A stretch of 64,000 bases of DNA from Caenorhabditis remanei. Lineage: Eukaryota > Nematoda > Chromadorea > Rhabditida > Rhabditidae. The position numbers and the translations under genes were made by a program. Positions 22,527 through 34,605 of this stretch are shown here, one piece after another. The stretch is from the NCBI RefSeq assembly GCF_010183535.1, contig NC_071332.1, positions 2,480,001-2,544,000 on the forward strand, written 5' to 3'. The notes beneath the pieces are model-generated. The model worked only from the letters and a program-made list of their open reading frames with translations. It had not been told where the DNA came from and did not search any database. Position 1 is the stretch's first letter. Every line of letters starts with the position of its first letter.

Positions 22527-23311
22527 TGTGGAGGCGGGCCATAAATGCGGTCGGAGACAGACCCGCTCCTGAGAAAATCTTCCCTAACTGGCTAAAATGT
22601 GTGAATAAACGGCTATAAGTGTGAGGATGAGCGATGCGACAACAGAACACAAGTTTTAAGACAATGACCAATTTATTACGAAAGATTTAGATAATTTTAA
22701 GAGAGATAATTTGAATATTAGAGAAGCGTCCTGCTGGATGTGCCGCGGGTCGAATAGTAGACAAAAGAGCGGTCACAACCGCGGATCGCTTGAATTGGCC
22801 TAAAGGGCCCAAAAAGGTGGAGTTTTAGGAATTTCCTAGCGTCAGTTCGCGCTAAAATGGCTAGAAATAGTCCTGGAAAATTAGAAGGATCTATTTCGTC
22901 GGAAAAATCTCTCACTCTCACGCATTCTACCCAAAAAGTAGGAGAGCGTGCCTCTCTCGTCGAACGAGATTGAGATAAAAGATGCGCGGTCGACCGCTAC
23001 GCGGACACGCGTCGCGGCCGCCGGCAACGAGATAGTGTTGATGCGGAGGAGAGTCGCTGAGCGATAGAGCGTGTTTACTGACAAAAGGGAATTAAGAGCG
23101 GTAATTTGAATTATAATTATTTGAATATTCCTGATAACAGGTGATTGAAAAGAGATAAATAAAGTGAATTAGTGAACAGATTGGAACAATATTGAAATAA
23201 GAGATTAGTAAGGCGATGATGAGCCTAGTTTTGCGGGGAAAACCATGTGGGGCTCATCATTCAGCCTTTCAGTTGTCGACAATTTTGTCTTTGGGGAAAT
23301 AGTTGACAACA
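22527..23311. mobile_element. Probable solo LTR (785 bp)
   Basis: The block begins TGTGGAGGCGGG and ends GTTGACAACA. It is flanked by ATCCG on both sides (22522-22526 and 23312-23316), a 5-bp target duplication, with the TG...CA ends typical of retrotransposon LTRs. Its base composition, with GC-rich CGCGGCCGCC at about 23015, differs from the surroundings. No internal gag/pol or second LTR is present, so it is a recombination remnant. Confidence 0.65.
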
Positions 23312-23316
23312 ATCCG

Positions 23317-24445
23317 TTTTGGCTGATTTTTTAATATGTCAGTACCCTGGGAATTCTAACAAGGGAATGACCCTGAGTGTTACCCGAGTTTCTCGCCGAG
23401 GTTTTCACCAAAGATAGGCCTCACCGAGACTAGAACAACACTATATGATTTAGGTGCCTCAAACTCGTTTCCAGCGAATGGCAAACATTTTTCATTTTTT
23501 TCGAAATTTTTTGGTCGAGTCACTTTGAGACATAGTAACTTTGTTCATATTGAAGGATTTCATAAAATTCAAAATGTTGTGAAAATGTGAAGATGTGGGC
23601 TACAAAAAAGCTAACTGGACCTTCTTACCAAAACTGAAACCTGGGAAGATAAAAATCAAAACGTGAAAATTGTCAGTACTCATGAAATCAGAAAGTAGCC
23701 ATTTTCGAAAAAAAAGGTCTCGGAGGACCATGTCTATTCAATTTCCCGTGTTGAGTGAAGTACACATACATGTTCAAATATATGCCTCACCTTTCATTTT
23801 GGAGACTTATTTTCAATTTTTTAAGATTTAAAGCCATTTCCACGTATCCCTATACGTTCGAGTTTACTACTGAAAAACGCAAAAACATAGATCTTGGCGG
23901 AATGTTGTTAAAACATGCCAAAAAGCAGTTTTCAAATACCAATATCATGTTTTGATAACTCTATGATCGCAGATAAACCGAATGCAACCATTAATTTGTT
24001 ACGATATTCGTGTATACATGGAAATTACTTTAAAAGTTGAAAAATTTGAAAAATTGAAAATAAGTCTACACCAGAGCTGTGCGGAAGTAAAATTTTTTGA
24101 AAAGGAAGAAGGAAGAAGGAAGAAGGAAGAAGGAAGTGAAATTTTCAAAAAGGAAGAAGGAAGAAGGAAGAAGGAAATAACTTTTTCAAAAGGGAAGAAG
24201 GAAGAAGGAAGAAGGAAGTAAATTTTTCAAAAGGGAAGAAGGAAGAAGGAATAAAAAAGTGAAAAAAGCCCGGAAGAAGGAAGAAGGAAGTCGAAGGAAG
24301 GAATTCCGCACAGCTCTGGTCTACACTATATGATTTAGGTGCCTCAAACTCGTTTCCAGCGCTTTCACCTTTCATTTTGGAGACTTATTTTCAATTTTTC
24401 AAGATTTAAAGCCATTTCCACGTATCCCTATACGTTCGAGTTTAC
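23317..24445. repeat. Family R2 copy 2, interrupted by a MITE
   Basis: 23340-23980 is nearly identical to 18821-19450 in direct orientation. The copy is then broken at 24071 by the hAT-like MITE and afterwards carries only shreds of the element (24327-24445). No gene is seen. Confidence 0.75.
24072..24318. mobile_element. hAT-like MITE with polypurine body (247 bp)
   Basis: The ends are CAGAGCTGTGCGG and CCGCACAGCTCTG, flanked by an 8-bp duplication GTCTACAC (24064-24071 and 24319-24326). The interior consists almost entirely of GGAAGAA-type purine repeats. The 8-bp duplication and CAGAG terminus fit hAT transposons. There is no transposase. It sits inside repeat R2. Confidence 0.85.
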
Positions 24446-24662
24446 TACTGCAACTTAAGTTTGAGCACGAAATTTTTCCCAACGTTTGGAGCCGAATTTC
24501 TCAAAACTGGGAGGGCCACTGCAAGAACTGAATATATATCCGGAATCAGGGAAACGTCAGCTTTCCGGTGATATATCATGTTGTGTATCTCCAAACTTTG
24601 TGTGAGTCATTCCCTAGTCAGTTACTAGCATCCTATTGTCTTGGTTATTGATTGGTTACAAA
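24446..24662. repeat. MITE fragment replacing the F2 promoter region
   Basis: 24470-24615 matches the right part of the TAGGG-ended MITE at 34191-34605 (AACGTTTGGAGCCGAATTTC ... TGTGAGTCATTCCCTAG). The usual F-box upstream block is cut off here, leaving only the TTACTAGCAT part next to F2. Confidence 0.6.
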
Positions 24663-25848
24663 ATGGACAACATTCCGAAACCGTTCCCTATCCTCCGTCT
24701 ACCCCGTCTTGTCTTGGATGAAGTTTTTATCATGATGAGGCCATTCGAATTGTAAGTTGTAATTCTAATTTTCTATAATCTCATTGATTTTCTTTTTTAT
24801 AGAATCAATTTCTCAATGGCTTCTTTGAAATCGAAAATTGTTATGAAGTGTTTTTTGAGAACGAAAGGAAACTTGAAGTATTCCATAGAAGTAAATACAC
24901 ATGAAGAGCCAAAAGTTTCCATTGTAATATCAAAGACTTTCTTTGATCAAAGAATGACATCTGAAAGAGAGAAACATAAAAAAGAGGAGTATATTGTAAC
25001 CCGAGATGGTTTTACGGCCGATCGAGTTTGGATATATTCGGAAAATCTAATTAGTGACTGGATGAAACTGTTCAAGACAGTATCGGAATTATTCAATTTC
25101 AAACGTCGCGTGGTCTTTTTCCGTCCTGACACTTTTCCAGATCAGAACAAACCAATAATTGACTTTATTAAATCTCAAATGCCAATAATCAATACTTGTT
25201 CAGTCAATGGAGAAAAAGAATTAGATGATGATGTGGAATATTTTCTGGAAAATGTTGATGTGACTGAAAGTGTAGAGTTACATTCAAGACTCACAAATAA
25301 ATTCCAAGCGAAAATCGATAGGCCTCTCGAAAATATTTCGATTGATTTTGGAGATTGGCTAAATTACAACCAATTTATCCAATTCAAAAGTTGTAAAATA
25401 GCGTTGAAAAAATCTATTATATCCAACCTAGAATTGAATACATTCCTGCTCAGCTGGATGTCTATGGACTCCCATCAACATCTTGAACGTCTCAGAATTC
25501 CAGTTAATGACCCGGAATCATATAACGTCATTTTGAATCTACCCCATGAAGTAAACAATGTTGACGTGATCAGACATGGCAGAACGTAAGTTGTTTGTAT
25601 CAAAGCCAAAGAATCCTAGTTCGAATTTCTTTTGTTAATCAAATCTTATACGGATACGGTATATTTGAACTCTGAAACACTTGAAACACAACTCTGTAAA
25701 GACAATTTTCAGTGCTAGAAATGAAGTATTCCGTATGCGAGGTGGAATTAATATCAAGAGAAACGATGGAGTCACTGGTACAATTTATTTCAAAATGGAC
25801 GGTGACCATCTGATGTTAAATATGATTGTCTTCGTATTACTTTTCTGA
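24663..25848 (+). CDS. F-box protein with FBA_2-like domain (F2)
   Basis: Exons 24663-24751, 24803-25585 and 25713-25848 encode 335 aa, collinear with F1 and differing at about eight residues in exon 2 (for example KTVS for QTVS, PIIDF for SIIDF). The GTAAGTTG donors are conserved; the first acceptor is TTTTATAG rather than TTTCACAG. The F-box helix FPILRLPRLVLDEVF is intact. The distal half of the upstream block shared by other members has been replaced by a MITE fragment, so its expression may differ from F1. The predicted role is an SCF adaptor. Confidence 0.85.
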
Positions 25849-26070
25849 AAAAATTTTTTCATTCTCTCCCTCCCTCTCTTTTTTTTTATTAATCTTCACA
25901 ATTGAGATTATCTATAGGAATCTGTTGATTCCCCCTGACCATACATCTATTGGATCCCTCACTTTCTTAAGTGTTATTTTTTTCAGTATTACGTTTAATA
26001 AATGTAAGTTAAATAAATAATTAAACGTAAGTTAAATAAATAATTTACATTATTAAAAACGATTTTTCGG
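25849..26070. other. 3' flank of F2
   Basis: It matches the F1 3' flank (CATTCTCTCCCTCCCTCTC, GATCATACATCTATTGGATCC-like) until about 25990, then a short duplication TTAAATAAATAAT leads into the orphan exon. Confidence 0.5.
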
Positions 26071-26206
26071 TGTCAAATATGGAATAATTGAGCTACAAGA
26101 AGGAATCGACATCAAGAGGAACGATGGAGCAACCGGCACAGTTTCTTTTGAAATGGTCGATGACCAGATGATGTTGTACATGTTTGTTTCTTATTTACTT
26201 TTATGA
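26071..26206 (+). pseudogene. Orphan exon 3 of an F6/F9-type F-box gene
   Basis: It aligns codon for codon with exon 3 of F6 and F9 (KYGIIEL, KRNDGATGTVSFEMVDDQMM) and remains open. The intron acceptor that should read TTTTTCAG is TTTTTCGG, and no exon 1 or 2 is present upstream. The stop is shifted by one codon (26204-26206). It is a relic of a deleted gene. Confidence 0.8.
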
Positions 26207-27027
26207 AAATTCAACTTTTAAAATCTTGTTTGTTTTGAGAGAAAAAATGAGTGAAAATGAAGAAACTAGCCACTAAAGTTTGAAACCGGACTCCAAAATG
26301 AGTACTCATTTCTTAACAAATTTGTTTGAAATATCCCCAAAATTCGGGCCGGGCCGAGAATATTTTTGACTTCAGCCCGGCCCCCGTGACAAATCTGGGG
26401 CTACGACTACTATTAAAAATGTTTGGCTATTATTGTTTTATTATTGTTTCTTGCTAGTGCATGTTTTTATACATTATTATACTTTGAGATTTCTGAGCAG
26501 GCCCTTGTCAACACAGGGGTGCAAAACGCAAGGTCACGTAAACGCGCTCCGTCTCACAGCGGTTGGCACGGTGCCAAAAAAGGACTTGGCTGAGTGCCAA
26601 GTTCAAGTTTAGCGTGTGTTTGTCGTATTTTTCAATGAAAAACGCGACTCGGCCGGTAAATTCTAAACGTTTAGTTGCGGACCTTACGCCTCGCACCACT
26701 GTGTGTCAATTATTTGTCTTATTTGTCCCACCCCATAGTGACAAAAGGTGTCAGTGGTCACTTCAGACCTCTTCTCACCAGGAGCCTTCTCAAACATTTG
26801 CTTTTCTCAGCCCTCTGTGGTCCTATCTCCCTTCTATTCCTACATTTACCTGCAGCAACCAACGATTATTGATTGACTTTGACTGCCTCCTCAGTCTTCT
26901 GTATTACATTCTCTCTGTCATACCTTCATTTACTTACATCCAGTCGTTTTTGCAACCCTCTGCCCTCCTATCTCCCTTCTATTCCATCATTTGCCTGCAG
27001 TAACCAACAATTATTGATATTTCAGAA
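26207..27027. other. Intergenic region with GC-rich inserts and the F3 upstream block
   Basis: A CGGGCCGGGCCG palindromic insert lies at about 26345-26400. A probable MITE spans about 26516-26701, whose ends CAGGGGTGCAAAACGC and the complement of CAGTGGTGCGAGGCG are imperfect inverted repeats. 26720-27020 is a rearranged F-box upstream block with two partly repeated pieces (CTCCCTTCTATTCC occurs twice). Confidence 0.5.
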
Positions 27028-28118
27028 ATGAGCAAGTCGTTTCCCATCCTGAAGCTCCCACGTCTTGCTCTAGACGAAATTCTTTTAACGATGAGGCCCT
27101 TCGAATTGTAAGTTGAATTGAATTTCAATAAAATCTCACTCATTTTTAGATTTCAATTCTCGATGACTTCCTCAAAGTCGAAAATTATTCTGAAATATCT
27201 GCTCAGAACGAGAGTAAACTTGAAGTATAAATTAGAAGTGAGCACAGACAACGAACCGAAAATCACAATGATAGGACCGGATTACACGTTTTTCGATTGT
27301 AGATTCACTTCCGATAAGTTGAGAAGTGAGAAAACAGAATATCTCGAAAATATTGGTGGAAAATCCGACAGGATTTGGATGTATTCTGAGAATGTGATAA
27401 TGGACTGGGTGAGACTGTTCCAGATAGTCATGGAACTGTTCAATTTTGAACGACATGCCGTTATTCTTTGCCTGGACACATTCTCTGATCAAAATAAATC
27501 AATTATTGATTTCATTGGATCTCAACTGACATCAGTGAATGCCTGTCATTTTTATGGAAAAATCGTAGCTGATCAAGATGTGGAATACGTTTTGAAGAAT
27601 ATCAAAGTCCCTAAGTATTTAAAATTTCAATGCAAACTCAGTGATCAATTCCAACTGAAATTACCGAATAATAATATAGTAAGGATTAGTGTTTCCGATG
27701 GGAATTGGTTGAATTACAGTCAATTAATTCAATTAAAAGCTTATGAATTGGAGATAAAAGGATCTAAAATCACGAATGTGGAATTGAATGCGTTTCTGAT
27801 TAGCTGGATGCAATCGGAATGTCACCAAGACCTTGTGCATATCGGAATTTCGGTCAATGACCCAGAAACACTTGATGCAATTTTTGATCTGCCCCATGAA
27901 AGAATAGATAACGATGTGAACCGACAGGGCAGAACGTAAGTGTTTCCCAAATTAATTCTCATTCCTAAAGACAAATTTTCAGTATTAGAAATGAAATTAT
28001 CCGGATGCGAGGTGGATTTGATATCAAGAGAAATGATGGAGCAACTGGAACAATTTATTTCAGAATGGACAGTGACCAAATGATGTTAAAAATGATTGTT
28101 TTTGAGTGTATCGTTTGA
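27028..28118 (+). CDS. F-box protein with FBA_2-like domain (F3)
   Basis: Exons 27028-27107, 27150-27935 and 27983-28118 encode 333 aa. The F-box runs FPILKLPRLALDEILLTMRP then FQFSMTSSKSK. The second exon carries the subfamily signature GPDYTFFDC and NNNIVRIS (one Asn more than its mirror partner F12). The start codon follows ATTTCAGAA, a plausible trans-splice acceptor, so the hydrophobic upstream extension of other members is probably absent here. AATAAA lies at 28176-28181. F3 is the outermost gene of the left half of the mirror duplication. Confidence 0.85.
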
Positions 28119-28623
28119 GAATGTATTCTAATTGATACCAAATTTTTATATTTGTCTTCTGATGTGAACTATCAAAATAAACATTTTTTTACAATTCTGT
28201 GCAATATCTCTGTTCCGTGTTCCTGTTGCCTGAAGTGGGATGTCTAACTAAAACAGTTTTATCTTTAAACCTCGAAAAATAAAAATGTAAACATGGATCG
28301 GGAAAGTTCTTACTACGAACGCTATCCTCAATTTTGAGATATTGTCATAATGGCCCAATTAATTTGTGCGATTTTGATATATTTGAGGAATGTTTTCAAC
28401 AGTTTTATAGATTTGTCCTCTTTTCACTGAGTCAATGCATCATTTCAAGCAAGTAGATTTAGTATATTATTAGGGATGATAAATAATAAAATTTTGAGAA
28501 CGATTGAGAAGAAGGAAGCAGGAAAAAAGGAAAAAGGAAAAAAGAAGAGGAATGGGAAGAATAGTCAATATATTATGCGCAAGACTTGGTATAAATAGGA
28601 TTTTTAGTTTGATACATGAATTT
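28119..28623. other. Convergent 3' flank between F3 and F4
   Basis: No gene is seen. The stretch is mirrored at about 55985-56565 between F11 and F12 (shared GCGCAAGACTTGGTATAAAT). The purine run GGAAGCAGGAAAAAAGGAAA lies at about 28510-28560. Confidence 0.6.
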
Positions 28624-29718
28624 TCAGACAAATGATACAAAGACAATCATGTTGAACATCAACTGGTCACCGTCCATTTTGAAATAAATTGTTCCAGTTG
28701 CTCCATCATTTCTCTTGATATCAAATCCACCTCGCAAACGGAACATTTTATTTTTTACACTGAAAAATTGTGTTTAGGAATAATAATTAAGTTGGAAAGC
28801 ATTTACGTTCTCCCCTTCCTGATCACATCGTTATCCATAATTTCGTGAGGAAGATCGAGAATTACACCACGTGTTTCTGGGTCATTGACTTGAATTTCGA
28901 GACGAACAAGGTTTTGATGGCATTCCGACAACATCCAGCTAATCAGAAATGCATTCAGTTCCACATTCGTGATTTTAGATCCTTTTATTTCTAGTTCATA
29001 AGCTTTTAATTGAATCAATTGATTGTAATTCAACCAATTCCCATCGGTAACAGTAATCTTCTCAAGAGTATTTGATATTTTTAGTTTGAAGTTATTACTC
29101 AGTTTGCATTTAAAATCTAAATACTTAGTGACATTGATATTCTTCAAAGCGTATTCCACATCTTGATCGGCTACAATTTTACCATGAAACCCACAATAAT
29201 TCACAGATGGCAGTTGAGATCTCATAAAGTCAATAATCGTCTTTTTTTGATCAGGGAATGTGTCCAGGCAAAGAATAACGACATGACGTTGAAAATTAAA
29301 CAGTTCCATGACTGTCTTGAACAGTCTCATCCAGTCCATTATCACATTCTCAGAATATGCCCAAATCCTATTGCATTTTAAACCATTTTGACCCTCGAAA
29401 TATTCTGTTATCCCAGTTCTCAACTTATCTGAAGACAATTGACAATCGAAATACGTGTCCGATCCAAACAATGTGATTTTCGGTTCATTGAAAGTGTTCA
29501 CTAGAAGTGTATACTTCAAATTTACTCTCGCTCTCAGCAAATATTTCAAAATAATTCTTGATTTGGAAGAAGTCATCGAGAATTGAATTCTAAAAATGAA
29601 TGAAATTCCATTAAAATGTAAATATTGATAAAACTTACAACTCAAACGGCCTCATCATGATAAGAATTTCGTCTAGAGCAAGACGTGGGAGCTTCAGGAG
29701 AGGAAACGACTTGCTCAT
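28624..29718 (-). CDS. F-box protein with FBA_2-like domain (F4)
   Basis: Minus-strand exons 29718-29639, 29589-28807 and 28759-28624 give 332 aa. The F-box is FPLLKLPRLALDEILIMMRP with IQFSMTSSKSR. Exon 2 has the F4/F11 signature LFGSDTYFDCQLSSDKLRTG, and the exon 2 donor is GTAAATG, as in F11. The FBA_2-like part (ITNVELNAFLISWMLSECHQ) is complete. It is transcribed convergently with F3 and tandemly with F5. Its upstream sequence contains the shared block but is frame-broken before the ATG, which argues that the block is non-coding in this gene. Confidence 0.85.
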
Positions 29719-30098
29719 TTTGAAGTCAATCAATAATCGTAAGTTACTGCAGGTAAATGTAGGAATAGAAGGGAGATAGGAGAGCGGAATGTTGAGAATG
29801 CCCTGGGTAGAAGAGATTTGGGAAGGTCACTGTCACCTATTGGGTAGGGACAAATTAAACAAATCATGGAGTACGACCTGCTCGCAATGTTGCGATGCAC
29901 CATGTAAAAATAATTTGTGCAATTTTGATTTGTGTCAGGAATGTTAACACCAGTTTTATAAATAGGTACTTTTTTCACTGAGTCGATGCACCATTTCAAG
30001 CATGTAGATTTATTATATTATTAGGGACGATGCATCATATGAATTTGAGAACGAGAGAGATAAGAAGGAAACAGGAAAAGTATTGGTATCATTGATTT
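29719..30098. other. Spacer between F5 and F4
   Basis: It contains the F4 upstream block (GGAAGGTCACTGTCACCTAT at about 29822) and the F5 3' flank. It is the empty-site counterpart of the 54478-54752 insertion in the mirror arm. Confidence 0.6.
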
Positions 30099-31186
30099 TT
30101 AGACAAATAATGCAAAGACAATCATGTTTAACATTAACTGGTCACCGTCCATTGTGAAATAAATTGTTCCAGTTGCTCCATCATTTCTCTTGATATCAAT
30201 TCCACCTCGCATACGGAATACTTCATTTTTCACACTGAAAAGTTGTACTTAGTGATGGGAACTAAGTTGGGAAACACTTACGTTTTACCATGTCTGATTA
30301 CATCGTCGTCTATTCTTTCATGGGGCAGATCAAAAATTGAATCAAGTCTATCTGGGTCACTGACCGGAATTTCGAGATGTGCAAGGTCTTGATGAATGTC
30401 CGACGACATCCAGCTAATCAGAAATGCATTCAATTCCACATTTGTGATTTTAGATCCTTTTATTTCTAGTTCATAAGCTTTTAATTGAATCAATGAATTG
30501 TAATTCAACCAATTCCCATCGGTAACAGTAATCTTCTCAAGAGTTTTTGATATTTTTAGTTGGAAGTTATTACTTAGAGCGCATTTAAAATTTAAAAACT
30601 CAGTGACATTGATATTCTTCAAAGCGTATTCCACATCTTGATCGGCTACAATTTTTCCATCGAACCGAAAAAAATGAGAGAATGAGAGTTGAGATCTTAT
30701 CAAATCAATAATGGTCTTATTTTGATCTGGAAATGTGTCCAGACGAAAAGAAACGGCATGACGTTGAAAATTGAACAGTTCCGTGACTATCTTGAACAGT
30801 TTCATCCAGTCCATTATCACATTCTCAGAATACATCCAAATCCTGTCAGCTTTTAAGCCATGTGCATCCTCGAAATATTCTGTTTGCTCGCTTCTCAACT
30901 TATCGGAAGTTAGTCTACAATCGAAAAACGTGTCCGACCCTAACACTGTGATTTTCGGTTCATTGAAAGTGTTCACAAGAAGTTTATACTTCAAGTTTAC
31001 TCTCGTTCTCAACAAATATTTCATAATAATTCTCGTTTTGGAAGATGTCATCGAGAATTGAATTCTAAAAATGAATCATTAAAATGTATATATAAATACA
31101 ACTTACAATTCAAACGGTCTCATCGTGAGAAGAATTTCGTCTAGAGCAAGACGTGGGAGCTTCAAGAGGGAAAACGCCTTGCTCAT
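30099..31186 (-). CDS. F-box protein with FBA_2-like domain (F5)
   Basis: Minus-strand exons 31186-31107, 31064-30282 and 30234-30099 give 332 aa ending in TAA. The F-box is FSLLKLPRLALDEILLTMRP, where Pro after the first Phe is replaced by Ser. The exon 2 landmarks are VLGSDTFFDCRL and SQLSFSHFFRFDGK, shared with mirror partner F10. The upstream block is open in frame with the ATG (MSYLSQPNRRVNDLPRSLL ...). The F-box, FBA_2-like segment and tail are all intact. Confidence 0.85.
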
Positions 31187-32268
31187 TTTTGAAAAAATCA
31201 ATAATTGTGGGTTACTGCAAGTAAATGAAGGAATAGAAGGGAGATAGGAGGATAGAGGGATGAGAAGGCTCCTGGGTAGAAGAGATCTGGGAAGGTCATT
31301 GACACGCCTATTGGGTTGGGACAAATAAGACAAATCATGGAGAATGACCTACTCGCAAATCTCGAAGTATAAAAGTGTATGCATGGTGCGCTATGTCTGT
31401 GAGGGTACTGTACCATGTTATTAATATTGATGCGAAATTTCAGTTGAGCCGATGCATCATGCACCATAGCTTCTTCTTGTTCACAACAGCTAGCTAGTTA
31501 TCAATTTCTACTTTCTCATCATTTTGAAACTACAAAAACTACAACTTCCCACACATTTCTTTGTCTTATTTGACTTCTCAGATTGGGTCAATAGGTGTTA
31601 ATGACCTTCCCAGATCTCTTCTCACCAGGAGCCTTTTCGAAGTAGGCCTCCTCAGTCTTCTCTACTAAATTCTCTCTGTCAGACTAGGAGACATCATTGA
31701 GATTAGAAGAGACGCAGACTTAATAGAAGTCTACAGTACACCCATTAGCACACTAGGCTTTTTACAAACAGACATTGAGAACGTTGCCTGAGAGACTGAG
31801 AGACGCAGTGAAAAAACTATTTTCCATTGGATTACTGTAGAGAGCGGTTACAGCTGAAAATACTGAAAAATTGGCGTTTTTGACGATAAAAACCCTTGTT
31901 ATTTGGACAAAAATGATCGAAATTGGTTAATTGTTTTTGTAAAATGTTCAGAAAGATGTGATTGACGTAGAAACGTAAGAAAACCATACCATTTCTGGCA
32001 TTTCAAAAAGTAAAATGGTTCAATTTTCCCAAATTCTTTCTGTGTGAAAATCCCTTTTTATAGAAACCTCAATCCGATCAAAAATACAATTTATTCCATT
32101 TCTTATTTGAATTCTCAGATTGTGTCAATAGGTGTTAATGACCTTCCCAGATCTCTTCTCAGCAGGAGCCTTTTCGTAGGAGACCACCTCAATATTCTGC
32201 ACTACATTCTCTCCGTAATACCTTCAGTTACTAGCATCCTACTGTCTTGGTTATTGATTGATTTTAAA
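31187..32268. other. Divergent spacer between F5 and F6 with an orphan upstream block
   Basis: It holds the F5 upstream block (minus, about 31190-31330), an orphan block (plus, about 31560-31690), a fragment resembling the inner arm of the giant palindrome (31860-32010, GGCGTTTTTGACGATAAAAA) and the F6 upstream block (32100-32260). The same layout appears mirrored at 52095-53129. Confidence 0.6.
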
Positions 32269-33373
32269 ATGGACGGTCCAAAACCGTTCCCTCTACTCCA
32301 CCTACCATACCTTGCATTAGAAGAAGTTCTCAGTATAATGAGACCTTTTGATTTTTAAGTTTTAGTCTATATTTTCAATAATCTCATTGTTATTTTTATA
32401 GGATTAATTTCTCAGTGGCGTCTTCAAAATCGAAAATTATTATGAAGTGTTTTTTGAGAACGAAAGAAAACAAAAAATATGAATTAGAAGTGGATACATT
32501 TGGAGAACCGAAAATTTCAATTAGAGGATCAAACACTTTTTTTGAATATAGACTGACATCAGAGAAATCAAGAAGTGAAAAAAAGGAACACGTTGATATG
32601 ACAAGTCGTATAAAATGCGACAGGGTGTGGATATTCTCTGAAAATGTGATAATAGACTGGATGGAATTGTTACGGACAGTGATGGAGTATTATACTTTCA
32701 AGCGATTCGTGGTTTCATTTGGCCAGGACACGTTTCCAGCGCAGAAAAAGTCAATTGTGGATTTTTTGAGGTTTCACATGACATCAGTCGATGATTGCGT
32801 GATTTATGGAAAAACTGAGGCAGATGAAGACGTTTCATACTTTCTCAAGAATATTGATGTGACAGAAACCTTGATCATCCTCTCAAAGCTCAGCGATCAG
32901 TTCCAACTGAAAACTGAAAACAGTCCTAATAATCTGTTAATTTGGAATGGGAATTCGATTAATTATGATCAATTCATTAATTTCAACGCCAATCGAATAG
33001 AAATTCAAAAATCTAAAATAACAAATTTAGAATTGAACATGTTCCTCATTAGCTGGATGACATCGAGATCCCATCAGAATCTTGAATATCTCAAAATTCA
33101 AGTCACTGAATTAGACACACTTGATACGATTTTCAACCTGCCCCATGAAGTGATGGGTGCCGATGTGATCAGACATGGCAAAACGTAGGTTAATTAAATA
33201 GTTAATTGAGTAATTTACATTATTAAAAACAATTTTTCAGTGTCAAATATGGAATAATTGAGCTACGAGGAGGAACCGACATCAAGAGAAACGATGGAGC
33301 AATCGGCACAGTTTTTATTGAAATGGTCGATGACCAGATGATGTTGAAAATGTGTGTTTCTTATTTACTTTGA
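32269..33373 (+). pseudogene. F-box gene with lost intron-1 donor (F6)
   Basis: The exons by homology are 32269-32354, 32402-33184 and 33241-33373 (333 aa if spliced). The first donor, GTAAGT in mirror partner F9, reads TTAAGT here because of a G-to-T change at 32355, and reading through the boundary hits a stop at once (32356-32358). Exons 2 and 3 are fully open (about 93 percent identical to F9 in exon 2), so the lesion is young. The Met before the ASSKSK segment is also changed to Val. Use of a non-GT donor or an assembly error is possible; otherwise it is a pseudogene. Confidence 0.7.
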
Positions 33374-34190
33374 TGAGAATGCAACTTTTAAAATTTTGTT
33401 TGTTTTGAGAGAAATCTGCTAAAAAAGTGGAAATGAAGAAATTGCTCATTAAAATTTGTTTTTAAACGCTTTTCAAAATGTTAAAATATGATTAATTTCT
33501 GTAATATTGTTCGAACTTACTATTAGTTTATGCTTACATATATTCGAAAGCTTGAGCAACGAAAGCTTGGGGACTTCTCAAAAATCGGGCCTGCCCGGCT
33601 TGGCCCGAATTTCAAATGGTTACTGATTTCTCAACAAATTTGTTTAAAATTTCCCGAAAATTCAAGGTAAAAGTGTATTCCATTCCATTTTAATAGAATT
33701 TTGAATGTATTGTCAAAAACTAGACGTTTTTTCAAAAAAAAAATTCAAAATTTGTTCAAAATATGTTTCAAAACGGGAGAAGTTATTTTTTTTAAGTTGA
33801 TGCACCGGAATTTTGGTGGAATTCCGACTTCCGACTTCCGGATAACGAGTTTTACTTCCGACTTCCGTCATTCCAAAACTGTGAAATTCAGGAAGAATGG
33901 TCTAAAAAGACAGAAAAAAGGCTTTTCTTCAGCCAAAAACTAATTTCCCACTGATTTTCGTAAATTTTATGAAATTTTTCTTGGAGCTTAAAAATTTATG
34001 CAAAAAAATATACTTCCCACTTCAGCGCTTTTTTCACATCTAGTCCCGTTTAAAAAAATCACTTCCGCACAACTCTGTGGTGCACTATGTCTGTTAGTAC
34101 CATGTTAATAAGATTGATGCAAAATTTTAGTTGAGCTGATGCACCAAGGCAATTAGCCTAATTGGTTTCTTCTTGTTCAGAACAACTAAT
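33374..34190. repeat. 3' flank of F6 with a CAGAG-ended element
   Basis: About 33790-34077 is a copy of the element also at 45006-45290 and 49590-49850. It has the terminus CAGAGTTGTGCGGAAGTG (here reversed) and an inner CTTCCGACTTCCG repeat. The other end lacks a matching CTCTG terminus, so the family seems to have lost one inverted repeat. GTGCACCA/GTGCATCA flanks look like an 8-bp target duplication. Confidence 0.6.
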
Positions 34191-34605
34191 TAGGGGATGA
34201 CTCACACAAAGTATGGAGATACACAACATGATATATATCACCGGAAAGCTGGCGATCACAGAAAAGTAAACTTTCTTGAATAAAAGTGTTTTTTTAAAAA
34301 GTCGTAGGAAGTCAATATGGACTTGAAAAGCTTCAAAACCCCATTTCAGAAACATTGTGATGAACATCCAATAACGAGGATTACAAAAAATAAAAATAAG
34401 GAAAAAGGCAAAGACTCGAACCACAGAGTATCCACCTTCTACCCCACATGTAAACCCCATTTTACCCAACGTTTGGAGCCGAATTTCTCAAAACTGGGAG
34501 GGCCACTGCAAGAACTGAATATAGATTCGGAATCAGGGAAACGTCAGCTTTTCGGTGATATATATCATGTTTTGTATCTTCATACTTTGTGTGAGTCATT
34601 CCCTA
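34191..34605. mobile_element. MITE with TAGGG...CCCTA ends (415 bp)
   Basis: The left end TAGGGGATGACTCACACAAA (continuing for about 60 bp) faces its inverted copy ending TGTGAGTCATTCCCTA. The interior includes AACGTTTGGAGCCGAATTTC. A TA target site is likely. Related copies are at 24470-24615 (partial) and 47796-49475 (carrying a nested 1.26-kb insertion). Confidence 0.7.
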
